Notes: generated by a model not told the origin, from the letters alone. A DNA stretch of 25,901 nucleotides from Candidatus Gastranaerophilales bacterium (GCA_900769355.1 CAAGGG010000014.1:1-25901); one strand, 5' to 3'. Shown: positions 7,232 to 14,946, counted from the first letter of the stretch. A program made the numbers and translations.

Positions 7232-7260
7232 ATTCTAACATATTTTCAAAAATTTTTCAA
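7232..7260 (-). promoter_or_regulatory. Promoter of the pilin-like gene
   Basis: Minus strand: -35 TTGAAA (7255-7260, 5 of 6 consensus bases), 17-bp spacer, extended -10 TGT+TAGAAT (hexamer 7232-7237, 5 of 6). Leader of about 25 nt to the ATG at 7200, including the AAGGAG site. Confidence 0.65.
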
Positions 7261-7280
7261 TAATAGAGCCAAGTAAAAAT

Positions 7281-7307
7281 AAAAAGCCCGAAAAAATCGG
7301 GCTTTTT
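7281..7307 (-). terminator. Intrinsic terminator closing the efp-accB-accC operon
   Basis: Perfect 11-bp stem AAAAAGCCCGA / TCGGGCTTTTT with a 5-nt loop, 20 nt past the accC stop codon. It is flanked by A-runs and T-runs on both sides, so it could work in either direction. Confidence 0.9.
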
Positions 7308-7327
7308 AATATTTTTAATTTTAATAT

Positions 7328-8686
7328 TTATTTTTTATCACGACCTGTGCGTTTATAAAAATCTTCAATAAACCCTGTATTGAATTTACCACTCATAAAC
7401 ACTGGATCTTCTATAATTGCTTGGTGGAACGGAATTGTTGTTTCAACTCCAGTAATAACATACTCTTTCAAAGCTCTGTACATTCTGCGACGAGCCTCAT
7501 TTCGAGTTCTGCCCCAACAAATCAATTTTCCAATCATTGAATCGTAATAAGGGGGAATTGAATAATCCTGATATGCGTGTGAATCTACCCTTACCCCAAA
7601 ACCACCAGGAGTTACGTAACCGGTAATAGTACCTGGGTTTGGCATAAAGTCTTTTTCAGGATTTTCAGCATTGATACGACATTCAATTGCATGACCACGC
7701 AATACAATATCGTCTTGTGTGAAATCAAGTTTTTCGCCAGCTGCAACCATAATTTGTTCTCTTACCAAATCAACATTTGAAATCATTTCAGTTACACAGT
7801 GTTCAACCTGAATTCTTGTATTCATTTCCATAAAGTACCATTTTCCATCGTGGTCTAACAAGAATTCACAAGTTCCGGCACTTTCATAGTTAATAGCCTT
7901 TGCGGCACGAACAGCTGCTGCTCCCATTTCTTTACGAGTAGCTTCATCAATTGCAGGAGAAGGTGCTTCTTCCAATAGTTTTTGATGTCTTCTTTGGATA
8001 GAACAATCTCTTTCACCTAAGTGAACAACATTACCATATTGATCAGCCAAAATTTGAACCTCAATATGACGCGGATTTTCCAAAAATTTTTCAGCATAAA
8101 CATCAGGATTTCCAAAGAAATTTTGAGCTTCTGATTGACAAAGGCTCATATTAACATCAACTTCTTCATCAGATCTGCAAATTCTCATACCTTTACCACC
8201 ACCACCGGCAGTAGCTTTCAAAATAATCGGATAACCAACTTTATTTGCAAATTCCTTAACTTCTTCAGGAGTTTTCAAAATTCCAGTTCCAGGAGTTACA
8301 GGAACATTGTTTTCAATCATTGTCTTACGAGCAGTTGCTTTATCGCCCATTTTTCTCATAGCTTCAGCTGTTGGACCTATAAACTTAATGCCGTGTTTAG
8401 CACAAATTTCTGCAAAATCAGCTCTTTCTGACATAAAACCATACCCTGGATGAATTGCATCAGCACCAGAAACGATTGCTGCAGAAATAATTGCTGGAAT
8501 ACTCAAATAACTTTTTGCACTCTGAGCCGGACCAATACAATAAGCCTCAGTCGCCAATCTAACGTGAAGCGAGTTTGCATCTGCTTGAGAATAAATAGCA
8601 ACGGTTGGAATACCTATCTCTCTGCAAGCTCTTATAATTCTTACCGCAATTTCCCCGCGGTTTGCAATCAATACTTTTCTAAACAT
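7328..8686 (-). CDS. accC: Acetyl-CoA carboxylase, biotin carboxylase subunit
   Basis: 452 residues, the normal length. It carboxylates biotin on BCCP with ATP and bicarbonate, the first half-reaction of malonyl-CoA formation. Seen: ANRGEIAVRIIRACRE at the N-terminus, HPGYGFMSE, MGDK with K116, the glycine-rich ATP-grasp loop KATAGGGGKGM (157-167), HIEVQILAD, ERDCSIQRRHQKLLEEAPSP and the catalytic EMNTRIQVEH (287-296), then INAENPEKDFMPNPG. It follows accB after about 135 bp and ends the efp-accB-accC operon at the strong terminator downstream. The carboxyltransferase genes accA and accD are not in the window. An AGGGAT site lies upstream of the ATG with a long spacing. Confidence 0.97.
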   Translation of the reverse strand: MFRKVLIANRGEIAVRIIRACREIGIPTVAIYSQADANSLHVRLATEAYCIGPAQSAKSYLSIPAIISAAIVSGADAIHPGYGFMSERADFAEICAKHGIKFIGPTAEAMRKMGDKATARKTMIENNVPVTPGTGILKTPEEVKEFANKVGYPIILKATAGGGGKGMRICRSDEEVDVNMSLCQSEAQNFFGNPDVYAEKFLENPRHIEVQILADQYGNVVHLGERDCSIQRRHQKLLEEAPSPAIDEATRKEMGAAAVRAAKAINYESAGTCEFLLDHDGKWYFMEMNTRIQVEHCVTEMISNVDLVREQIMVAAGEKLDFTQDDIVLRGHAIECRINAENPEKDFMPNPGTITGYVTPGGFGVRVDSHAYQDYSIPPYYDSMIGKLICWGRTRNEARRRMYRALKEYVITGVETTIPFHQAIIEDPVFMSGKFNTGFIEDFYKRTGRDKK

Positions 8687-8701
8687 CTTTTTCTTATCCC
8701 T

Positions 8702-8821
8702 ATAAAAGGCAAAAAGTAAAAGGTTATAAGTTAAAATCTCCTTGTTGCACCTAATACAATCTGTTTACAAGTGCTAACAAACTAAACGAGCTTTTCACCT
8801 CTCACCTTTTCACTTCTTACT
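8702..8821. repeat. Inverted purine/pyrimidine 7-8-nt repeat arms in the accB-accC spacer
   Basis: The left part holds AAAAGGC, AAAAAGT, AAAAGGT, TATAAGT, TAAAATC in a row. The right part, read in reverse complement, holds GTAAGAA, GTGAAAAG, GTGAGAG, GTGAAAAG. The arms pair imperfectly (about three quarters of 21 positions) and would form a long stem-loop in the accB-accC mRNA. The centre (about 8738-8790) has no recognisable feature. Confidence 0.5.
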
Positions 8822-9274
8822 TTATTCTACATACATCAAAACTTGACCAAATTCGACAGGTTGCCCGTCTTTAACACAAATTTCGGTAACCTTACCTGAA
8901 AAATCTGATTGAATTTCGTTCATAAGCTTCATAGCTTCAATAATGCAAACGACATCACCTTTTTTAATAGTTTGACCAACTTTAACAAAAGCTTCTGCAT
9001 CAGGAGATGGAGCTGAATAGAAAGTCCCAACCATTATAGAAGTTAAAGCCTTTCCTTTGTGCTCAGCTTCTTGAGATGTGGCAGGAGCAGCAGCAGATGC
9101 CTGAGCACCGACAGGAGCTTGTGGAGCTGCAACAGTAACAGGAGCAGCAGTAACACCTACAACTTCTTTTCTCAAAGTAATAGCCTGTTCACCATCTTCA
9201 AGAGAAATTTCCGTCAAAGAATTGTCAGCCAAAACTTTTGCTAATTTTTCTATATAATCTTTACTAAATTCCAT
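8822..9274 (-). CDS. accB: Acetyl-CoA carboxylase, biotin carboxyl carrier protein
   Basis: 150 residues. It carries the biotin that AccC carboxylates. The N-terminal helix (residues 1-40) is followed by an Ala/Pro-rich linker (about 42-70) and the C-terminal biotinyl domain, with GTFYSAPSPDAEAFVKVG and the biotinylation site EAMKLMNEI, where K116 is the modified lysine. It ends in GQPVEFGQVLMYVE as the family does. An AAAGG ribosome site lies 8-9 nt before the ATG. It sits in the efp-accB-accC order that I recall from cyanobacteria and other bacteria. Both flanking spacers carry inverted repeat arms. Confidence 0.97.
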   Translation of the reverse strand: MEFSKDYIEKLAKVLADNSLTEISLEDGEQAITLRKEVVGVTAAPVTVAAPQAPVGAQASAAAPATSQEAEHKGKALTSIMVGTFYSAPSPDAEAFVKVGQTIKKGDVVCIIEAMKLMNEIQSDFSGKVTEICVKDGQPVEFGQVLMYVE

Positions 9275-9292
9275 TATTTTTGCCTTTCGTTT

Positions 9293-9411
9293 TAAGTGAA
9301 ATGAAAAATGTGAAAAGTGAGAAATCTAAATAGATGCTACGCACCAAATCAAAATTCGAGCTTGCAAGTTTAAAGGTCTTTTCACCTTTCTCGTCTCACT
9401 TTTCACTTGAA
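9293..9411. repeat. Inverted repeat with GTGAAAAGTGAGA arms in the efp-accB spacer
   Basis: Perfect 13-bp inverted repeat GTGAAAAGTGAGA (9310-9322) and TCTCACTTTTCAC (9394-9406), with further degenerate GTGAAAA-like units on both sides of each arm. The 71-nt centre contains TGCTACGCAC (9335-9344), a 10-mer also found in the pilin insertion. The element sits inside the operon and would be transcribed. Confidence 0.6.
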
Positions 9412-9969
9412 CTATGCTCTATCAAGATACTCATTAGTTCTTGTATCAACTCTGATTTTGTCTCCGTTTGAGATAAAGAACGGAACATTTACAACTGCTC
9501 CTGTTTCCAAAGTAGCAGGCTTTGTTCCACCTTGAGCAGTGTTACCCTTTTCTGAAGGTGGAGTATCAGTAACTTCAAGAATTACGTGAGCAGGAAGATC
9601 TACTCCGATAATTCTTGCATCATGCATTAATACTTGAACAACCATGTTTTCTTTCAAATATTTAATACCGTCACCAATTTGATCTTCCGTCAATTGTAAT
9701 TGTTCATAAGTTTCGTTATCCATCATAACGTATTCTTTACCTTCTTTGTAAAGATATTGCATTTCACGTCTGTCAAGCATTGCCTTTGCAACTTTTTCAC
9801 CGGCACGGAATGTTTTTTCTACAACCTGACCAGTTTCAACGTTTTTAAGTTTTGAACGAACAAACGCAGCACCTTTACCAGGTTTTACGTGTAAAAATTC
9901 AACAACAGACCATAAACCGTTGTCTAATTGTAGAGTCAAGCCTGTTTTTAAATCGTTTACTGAAATCAT
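9412..9969 (-). CDS. efp: Translation elongation factor P
   Basis: 185 residues from the ATG at 9969. EF-P enters the ribosomal E site and relieves stalling at polyproline. Seen: N-terminal KOW-like domain with HVKPGKGAAFVR, where K32 in PGKG is the loop lysine that is often modified, and LKNVETGQVVEKTFRAGEKV. An OB domain follows, and a C-terminal domain with DTPPSEKGNTAQGGTKPATLETGAVVNVPFFI and GDKIRVDTRTNEYLDR. The frame is open 18 codons further upstream, but 9969 is the start because it matches the family and is preceded by AAGGGG. First gene of the efp-accB-accC operon. No modification enzyme gene (epmA, epmB) is visible nearby. Confidence 0.97.
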   Translation of the reverse strand: MISVNDLKTGLTLQLDNGLWSVVEFLHVKPGKGAAFVRSKLKNVETGQVVEKTFRAGEKVAKAMLDRREMQYLYKEGKEYVMMDNETYEQLQLTEDQIGDGIKYLKENMVVQVLMHDARIIGVDLPAHVILEVTDTPPSEKGNTAQGGTKPATLETGAVVNVPFFISNGDKIRVDTRTNEYLDRA

Positions 9970-10011
9970 ATTTTTCCCCTTATATAAAATAATAATCTGT
10001 TTTATGTGTTG

Positions 10012-10039
10012 ATGATAGCACAAACATGCTAAACTTCAA
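10012..10039 (-). promoter_or_regulatory. Promoter of the efp-accB-accC operon
   Basis: Minus strand: -35 TTGAAG (10034-10039), 16-bp spacer, extended -10 TGC+TATCAT (hexamer 10012-10017, 5 of 6 consensus). The leader is about 36 nt and carries the AAGGGG site of efp. Confidence 0.6.
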
Positions 10040-10097
10040 ACAATTGTTACAATTCTTCCGCCAAATATTAACATGTCTCCAAGTAATACTATAAACC

Positions 10098-10730
10098 TTA
10101 GTATTTCAAATCGTTAATATTAACTTCTTTCGGAGTTGCTTCAATTATCAACTTTTTCGGAATATTAAAATTACTTCCGTTATCAAAAGAATTCAACTTA
10201 ATCCCCGGAAAATCCTTCATAGTCTTTGGAATACTTCCATCATACAAAACCAAATCCTGCTGATTTACTACAGCAGAAATTCCATTTGCAGGGGTACCTA
10301 CGCCCTGATATTTTTCTCCGATTGAATTGTCCGGAGTTTCATTTGCAATAACGAAATCCATCAAGAATTTTCCATCTTTTGCAATAACACCTTGTGCAGG
10401 TTGCTTGCTCGCAGAGTCAACCATTTCGACAAATTTTGCCGGATAATTTCCATTTATCTGAAAAACTTCATTGTGGAAATTTTGGTACTTTATCGGCATA
10501 AATACAAATGAAGAATTTGAAACATTTTGAATTTGCCCCAAAACGTAAAAACCTTCATGTAACATTGTATCCTTGTTCAACTGTACGTTTGCAAGCATTT
10601 TAATCAATAGTGTTTGAGACGGATTTGAAATAGAGAAATCCTGTAACGCTTGAACCGGTGCAGTTTTAGCGTTAGCCGGAACAGTTGAAAGTCCTAAAAG
10701 TAGTGCAAAAATTGTCAATATTTTTTTCAT
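10098..10730 (-). CDS. Exported protein of unknown function, paralogue of the upstream gene
   Basis: 210 residues from the ATG at 10730. A Sec signal peptide is clear (MKKILTIFALLLGLSTVPANA, cut after ANA). The mature part begins KTAPVQALQDFS and has no transmembrane segment or cysteine pattern. Residues AKT-AL-DFS-NPS-IK-L, the EG/G motif and NGNYPAKF align with the adjacent upstream gene product (AKT-AL-DFS-NPS-IK-L, KGYYPAKY), so the two arose by tandem duplication and diverged downstream. Earlier ATGs at 10814 and 10736 are open, but the GGAG site spaces properly only for 10730. It has its own promoter in the spacer. I recognise no named family; likely periplasmic or cell-surface. Confidence 0.82.
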   Translation of the reverse strand: MKKILTIFALLLGLSTVPANAKTAPVQALQDFSISNPSQTLLIKMLANVQLNKDTMLHEGFYVLGQIQNVSNSSFVFMPIKYQNFHNEVFQINGNYPAKFVEMVDSASKQPAQGVIAKDGKFLMDFVIANETPDNSIGEKYQGVGTPANGISAVVNQQDLVLYDGSIPKTMKDFPGIKLNSFDNGSNFNIPKKLIIEATPKEVNINDLKY

Positions 10731-10757
10731 GTTCATAATCTCCGATTTTATAAGTGG

Positions 10758-10786
10758 ATAATAACATAATTCAAAAAATCCGTCAA
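10758..10786 (-). promoter_or_regulatory. Promoter of the second exported-protein gene
   Basis: Minus strand: -35 TTGACG (10781-10786, 5 of 6), 17-bp spacer, extended -10 TGT+TATTAT (hexamer 10758-10763, 5 of 6). It lets the downstream paralogue be expressed apart from the upstream one. Confidence 0.6.
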
Positions 10787-10789
10787 TCA

Positions 10790-10814
10790 TTGTTATATAT
10801 GAGTTATATAACAA
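10790..10814. promoter_or_regulatory. Perfect 10-bp palindrome next to a -35 box, possible operator
   Basis: TTGTTATATA (10790-10799) and TATATAACAA (10805-10814) form a perfect inverted repeat with a 5-nt centre. It ends 4 bp upstream of the -35 hexamer at 10781-10786 and lies 10 nt after the stop codon of the upstream paralogue. No T-run follows on the minus strand, so an operator is slightly favoured over a terminator. The binding protein is unknown. Confidence 0.4.
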
Positions 10815-10823
10815 TTTTTACAT

Positions 10824-11447
10824 TTATTCAGACTGAAGCGGAGTGTATTCGTAATTTGGCAAATCGCTTTCGTCTTCGTCATCTTTTGACTTAAAATTCA
10901 AATAAAACATTTGATTTTTCTCAATTACAAGTTCAGTACCTTTTTCAACGTAAGATAATGGAGAATCCTTATAAACCTCTGTTACACTTGATTTAAAGCG
11001 ATTATCTTTTTCATTTTTAACAGCACCTTCAACCGCGCTATACCCAAGAGATAAGCCTTTTACAAAGAAATTTCCAACGCCAAGTCCAACATTTTTTGCA
11101 AGTTCACCTTTATTAAGTTTTGTTGTATATTTGGCGGGGTAATACCCTTTGACATCAATCGTTTTACCGTTTTTATCAACATAACTGAGAGGTACAAATG
11201 TAAAAGTTGCATCGCGCTTCAAACGTTTCGGATCTGTAACATCAACTACTTTCCCATCGACAACAGTACCTTCCGAAAAAACAACATTGTCATCTATTGC
11301 CAAATCTTCTAGAATTTTAATACTCATTCTCGCGCTCGGATTTTCTGTAGAAAAATCATTCAAGGCCTCTACTGCAACAGTTTTTGCCAAAACCGGTTGG
11401 CATAACAATCCAAAAATCAAAACTAATAAATATAAATTTTTTTTCAT
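10824..11447 (-). CDS. Exported protein of unknown function, tandem paralogue
   Basis: 207 residues with a Sec signal peptide (MKKNLYLLVLIFGLLCQPVLA, cut after VLA). The mature N-terminal half is homologous to the neighbour's: KTVAVEALNDFSTENPS, SIKILEDLAIDD, EGTVVDGKVVDVTDPKRLKRDATFTFVPLSY and KGYYPAKY. The second half differs: a Gly-rich short hydrophobic stretch (NVGLGVGNFFVKGLSLGYSA, about 120-139) and an acidic tail. The EGTVV-G-V-VT pattern suggests beta structure. It lies 35 bp after uvrA and may be cotranscribed with it. An AGGG sequence is only 3 nt from the ATG, so initiation is probably weak. No known domain recognised. Confidence 0.82.
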   Translation of the reverse strand: MKKNLYLLVLIFGLLCQPVLAKTVAVEALNDFSTENPSARMSIKILEDLAIDDNVVFSEGTVVDGKVVDVTDPKRLKRDATFTFVPLSYVDKNGKTIDVKGYYPAKYTTKLNKGELAKNVGLGVGNFFVKGLSLGYSAVEGAVKNEKDNRFKSSVTEVYKDSPLSYVEKGTELVIEKNQMFYLNFKSKDDEDESDLPNYEYTPLQSE

Positions 11448-11482
11448 CTTCCCTACTTTCTTAACAAAAAAATAAATTATTT

Positions 11483-14329
11483 TTATTTATTTGTCAACAT
11501 TGGTTTAAGATACTGTCCTGTGTATGAATTTTTACATTTCGCAACCTCAACAGGCGTTCCTTGTGCAATAACTTGTCCACCACCGCTTCCGCCTTCCGGC
11601 CCTAAATCTATTATGTGGTCTGCAATTTTGATAAAATCCAAATTATGTTCAATCACTAAAACAGTATTTCCCTGATCCGCAAGCTTTTGCAAGATTTTAA
11701 TAAGTTTATCCAAATCATACCAATGTAAGCCTACAGACGGCTCATCAAGCAAGTACAAAGTTTTTCCTGTTGACCGTTTATTTAATTCCGCAGCAAGCTT
11801 AATTCTTTGAGCTTCACCTCCAGAAAGAGTCGTCGCACTTTGCCCTAGTCTCATGTAATCTAGCCCGACATCGTTCAAAGTCTGCAATCTCGACTTAATC
11901 GACGGAATACTGTCAAAGAATTCTAAAGCCTCTTTAACACTCATTTCTAACACGTCAGAAATCGTTTTGCCTTTATATTTAACCTCTAAAGTCTCACGGT
12001 TGTAGCGTTTCCCTTTGCAGACATCACATTTAACGTAAACATCTGACAAAAAGTTCATTTCTATTTTAATTACGCCATCACCCTTGCAAGCCTCACAGCG
12101 TCCGCCTTTCACGTTAAAGCTAAACCTTCCGGGTTTGTATCCTCTGAGTTTTGCCTCATTCGTTTTAGAAAACAGTTCACGAATATGCGTAAACAAATCT
12201 GTGTAAGTTGCAGGGTTTGACCTTGGAGTTCTTCCAATTGGAGATTGATCAATCGCAATGACTTTGTCTATATTTTCAAAACCTTGAATTTCGTCCACCC
12301 CTTGCGGTTTCGGTTTATTTCCTCGTAATTTATGCAAAGCATATTCATATATCAAATCTTGCATCAAAGAAGATTTCCCGGAACCTGAAACACCTGTCAA
12401 GCAAACGATTTTACCCAACGGAATATCTACATCAATATTTTTAAGATTATTGATATGTGCATTTTTAACTCGCAAAAATTCTCCATTACCTTCTCGAACT
12501 TTTTCAGGCACAGGAATAAATTTTTCACCGCTTAAATATTTTCCAGTAATTGACTCTTTTGCCGCGATAATATCATCAATTGAACCGCAAGCAATCATTT
12601 TACCGCCATTTACACCGGCTTTTGGACCGATATCAACGATATAATCAGCATTCCTGATGGTATCTTCATCGTGTTCAACGACTATCAGAGTGTTTCCTAG
12701 ATTTCTGAGCTTTATTAAAGTCTTTATCAATCTGTCGTTATCTCGCTGGTGCAAACCGATTGAAGGCTCGTCTAAAACATACAAAACGCCTGACAAACCA
12801 CTTCCGATTTGAGTTGCAAGTCGAATTCTTTGAGCTTCTCCACCAGAAAGCGTTCCGGCACGACGTGCCAAATCGAGATAGCTCAATCCGACATCTTTTA
12901 AAAATCTCAAACGAGCACGAATTTCGTCCAAAATCTGTTTTGCAATATGCATCTGGAATTCATTTAATTCCAAATATAAATCCGAAATAAAGTCTAATTC
13001 CTCATCTATCGGCATCTGAGTGAACTCGAAAATATTTTTATCCTTGATTTTTACGGCAAGCGGGAACGGCTTTAATCGTGCGCCATGACACGATGGGCAA
13101 GGCGTTGTCGTCATATATTTTTCAATTTCTTCTCGCCAATAATCACCGTTTGACTCATTATAACGCTTTTCTAAAAACGGAATTACACCGTCAAAATTTC
13201 GATATTTCGTCTCGTAACGGTGAGTTCCAAATCGCATTACAGTAAATTTCATTATATCATTGCTACCGTAAAGAATGATTTTCTGTTCTTTTTCAGATAA
13301 ATCCTCAAACGGTTTATCCATATCGATATTGAAATTATGACAAACAGATTTTAAAACATCATTATAATACTGTGTAGAAGTCTTTGACCAAGGGTAAATT
13401 GCCCCTTCGTTAAGCGATTTTTTCTTGTCCGGAACAACCAAATCAGGATCAACAACAAAGTCTGCCCCAAGTCCGGAACATCTCTCACAAGCTCCATAAG
13501 GTGCGTTGAAAGAGAAAATTCTCGGGGCAAGTTCTTCAAAACTCAAATTACATTTCGGACATGCCAGCTTTTCGCTGTAAATTATTTCTTTGCTTGGCGT
13601 TTCTTTTCCACCGACGACATCAACAATTGACACCCCATCAGCTTTTTTTAACGCAATTTGAACACTATCAGCAATACGAGATTGCGCAGACTCTTTCACA
13701 ACAATTCGGTCTACAACAACAGAAATGTCGTGTTTTTTCGTTTTCGCAAGAGAAATTTCATCTTCATCAAGGTTGTAAATCTCACCATCTACCTTTACAC
13801 GAACAAAACCTTCTTGTCGTAATTCCTCAAAAATCGAAGAATACTCACCTTTTTTGCCTCGGACTACTGGTGCTAAAATTTGAATTTTTGTACCTTCTTC
13901 GAGTTTTAAAATATTATTTACGATTTCATCAACTGTTTGCGGTTTAATTTTTTCTCCGCAATTTGGGCAATAAGGAGTGCCAACACGTGCATACAAAAGC
14001 CTTAGATAGTCATAGATTTCAGTAACTGTACCAACGGTAGAACGCGGGTTGTTGCTTGTCGATTTTTGATCAATTGAAATAGCAGGCGAAAGCCCGTCAA
14101 TGTAATCAACATTCGGCTTGTCCATCTGCCCCAAAAATTGGCGAGCATAAGTTGAAAGGCTTTCAATATAGCGTCTTTGCCCTTCTGCAAATATTGTATC
14201 AAATGCGAGAGATGATTTTCCAGAGCCGGAAACCCCCGTAAAAACAATCAGTTCATTTTTGGGTAATTGTAGTGAAACATCTTTTAAATTGTGCTCTTTA
14301 GCACCCTTAACAATAATCGTATCTAACAT
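11483..14329 (-). CDS. uvrA: Excinuclease ABC subunit A
   Basis: 948 residues, full length. UvrA is the damage-sensing dimeric ATPase of nucleotide excision repair and loads UvrB. Two ABC modules are present. The first has Walker A GVSGSGKSS (32-40), zinc cysteines CPNCGEK and CPKCNLSF...CERCSGLG, signature LSGGEAQRIRLATQ (about 493) and VLDEPSIGLHQRDN. The second has Walker A GVSGSGKSS (about 645), the C-terminal zinc finger CEACKGDG...CDVCKGKRYN, signature LSGGEAQRIKLAAEL (about 835) and LLDEPSVGLHWYDL. There is no Shine-Dalgarno site before the ATG; an extended -10 sits exactly 6 nt upstream, so the mRNA is predicted leaderless. Divergent from tRNA-Leu. No SOS operator was recognised. Confidence 0.98.
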   Translation of the reverse strand: MLDTIIVKGAKEHNLKDVSLQLPKNELIVFTGVSGSGKSSLAFDTIFAEGQRRYIESLSTYARQFLGQMDKPNVDYIDGLSPAISIDQKSTSNNPRSTVGTVTEIYDYLRLLYARVGTPYCPNCGEKIKPQTVDEIVNNILKLEEGTKIQILAPVVRGKKGEYSSIFEELRQEGFVRVKVDGEIYNLDEDEISLAKTKKHDISVVVDRIVVKESAQSRIADSVQIALKKADGVSIVDVVGGKETPSKEIIYSEKLACPKCNLSFEELAPRIFSFNAPYGACERCSGLGADFVVDPDLVVPDKKKSLNEGAIYPWSKTSTQYYNDVLKSVCHNFNIDMDKPFEDLSEKEQKIILYGSNDIMKFTVMRFGTHRYETKYRNFDGVIPFLEKRYNESNGDYWREEIEKYMTTTPCPSCHGARLKPFPLAVKIKDKNIFEFTQMPIDEELDFISDLYLELNEFQMHIAKQILDEIRARLRFLKDVGLSYLDLARRAGTLSGGEAQRIRLATQIGSGLSGVLYVLDEPSIGLHQRDNDRLIKTLIKLRNLGNTLIVVEHDEDTIRNADYIVDIGPKAGVNGGKMIACGSIDDIIAAKESITGKYLSGEKFIPVPEKVREGNGEFLRVKNAHINNLKNIDVDIPLGKIVCLTGVSGSGKSSLMQDLIYEYALHKLRGNKPKPQGVDEIQGFENIDKVIAIDQSPIGRTPRSNPATYTDLFTHIRELFSKTNEAKLRGYKPGRFSFNVKGGRCEACKGDGVIKIEMNFLSDVYVKCDVCKGKRYNRETLEVKYKGKTISDVLEMSVKEALEFFDSIPSIKSRLQTLNDVGLDYMRLGQSATTLSGGEAQRIKLAAELNKRSTGKTLYLLDEPSVGLHWYDLDKLIKILQKLADQGNTVLVIEHNLDFIKIADHIIDLGPEGGSGGGQVIAQGTPVEVAKCKNSYTGQYLKPMLTNK

Positions 14330-14335
14330 ACCATC

Positions 14336-14363
14336 ATTATTGCATGTAAAAAATGTTTTTCAA
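14336..14363 (-). promoter_or_regulatory. Extended -10 promoter of uvrA, predicted leaderless
   Basis: Minus strand: -35 TTGAAA (14358-14363, 5 of 6), 16-bp spacer ending in TGC, -10 AATAAT (14336-14341, 5 of 6), then GATGGT and the ATG. Its -35 is one base from the -35 of the divergent tRNA promoter. Confidence 0.55.
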
Positions 14364-14364
14364 A

Positions 14365-14393
14365 TTTACAAAATAAAATATTTATGTTATATT
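14365..14393 (+). promoter_or_regulatory. Promoter of tRNA-Leu
   Basis: -35 TTTACA (14365-14370, 5 of 6), 17-bp spacer, extended -10 TGT+TATATT (hexamer 14388-14393, 5 of 6). The tRNA 5' end lies 18 nt past the hexamer. Confidence 0.6.
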
Positions 14394-14411
14394 TTAGGAA
14401 CAAATACATAC

Positions 14412-14492
14412 GTCGATGTGGTGGAATGGTAGACACGCATGCTTGAGGTGCATGTGGCGAGAGCTGTGGGGGTTCAAGTCCCCCCGTCGACA
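14412..14492 (+). tRNA. tRNA-Leu(GAG)
   Basis: 81 nt fold as a class II tRNA. The acceptor GTCGATG pairs with CGTCGAC (one G-U). The anticodon stem CATGC/GCATG encloses loop TTGAGGT with anticodon GAG, reading CUC and CUU. A short long-type variable arm (GGCGAGAGCT) and the T arm GGGGG-TTCAAGT-CCCCC follow. The discriminator is A; CCA is not encoded. D-loop bases include GGTAGA. The plus-strand orientation opposes the neighbouring genes. A T-rich stretch follows, without a clear terminator hairpin. Confidence 0.95.
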
Positions 14493-14501
14493 ATTTTAGT
14501 T

Positions 14502-14945
14502 TTATTCTGCAATCACCATTTCTTGGTACGGAAGTTCTCGAAATCCGAGTTTTTTATACACATGGACAGCATGGGTGTTTTTGTGTTCAACTTCAATTCG
14601 ATAAACACAATCAGGGTAACAATTTTTTATATATTCAACAAATTCCGGCACTATTCCATTTCCTCTGAATTCAGGCTTTAAGAACAAATCCTCAAACAAA
14701 ATACATTGTTTGCCAAATTCTGTCGAAAAACTTTTCGCAATCATTGCATAACCTAATATTTTTTCGTCAGTACAAAAAACATACCCTTCCAAATACGGAT
14801 TGTCATTGACGCAATTTTGAAAATCATTTTCAAAAATTTCATCAGAGCCGTTTGTAAAAACCGCATCAGAAACATAAAATTCTTTCATCATAGCAAGAAT
14901 TTGCGTCATATCAGAATTATTCATTTTTCGAATTACGTATTTCAT
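14502..14945 (-). CDS. GNAT-family N-acetyltransferase
   Basis: 147 residues with the GNAT fold pattern: N-terminal IRKMNNSDMTQILAMMKEFY, then GYAMIAKSFSTEFGKQCILFEDLFLKPEFRGNGIVPEF, where the acetyl-CoA pyrophosphate loop is RGNGI in place of the usual (Q/R)GxG(I/L), and a C-terminal VYRIEVEHKNTHAVHVYKKLGFREL. The substrate is unknown. Its ATG is one base past the stop codon of the glycosyltransferase upstream, so the two are translationally coupled in one operon; no separate strong ribosome site is visible. It ends 10 nt from the convergent tRNA-Leu. Confidence 0.85.
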   Translation of the reverse strand: MKYVIRKMNNSDMTQILAMMKEFYVSDAVFTNGSDEIFENDFQNCVNDNPYLEGYVFCTDEKILGYAMIAKSFSTEFGKQCILFEDLFLKPEFRGNGIVPEFVEYIKNCYPDCVYRIEVEHKNTHAVHVYKKLGFRELPYQEMVIAE

Positions 14946-14946
14946 A

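Noticed and set aside
8687..8821. Biotin or fatty-acid riboswitch/operator upstream of accC
   Set aside because: No known riboswitch fold or BirA/FapR-type operator was recognised; the repeats explain the structure.
9970..10023. Longer efp start at 10023
   Set aside because: The extra 18 residues are not part of EF-P and overlap the operon promoter; AAGGGG supports 9969.
11448..11482. Terminator between uvrA and the exported-protein gene
   Set aside because: Only an AT-only short inverted repeat is present; too weak to call, so cotranscription remains possible.
13561..13947. 128-codon plus-strand frame inside uvrA
   Set aside because: Shadow of the uvrA coding bias (Leu/Gln/His-rich translation), no start signal, no domain.
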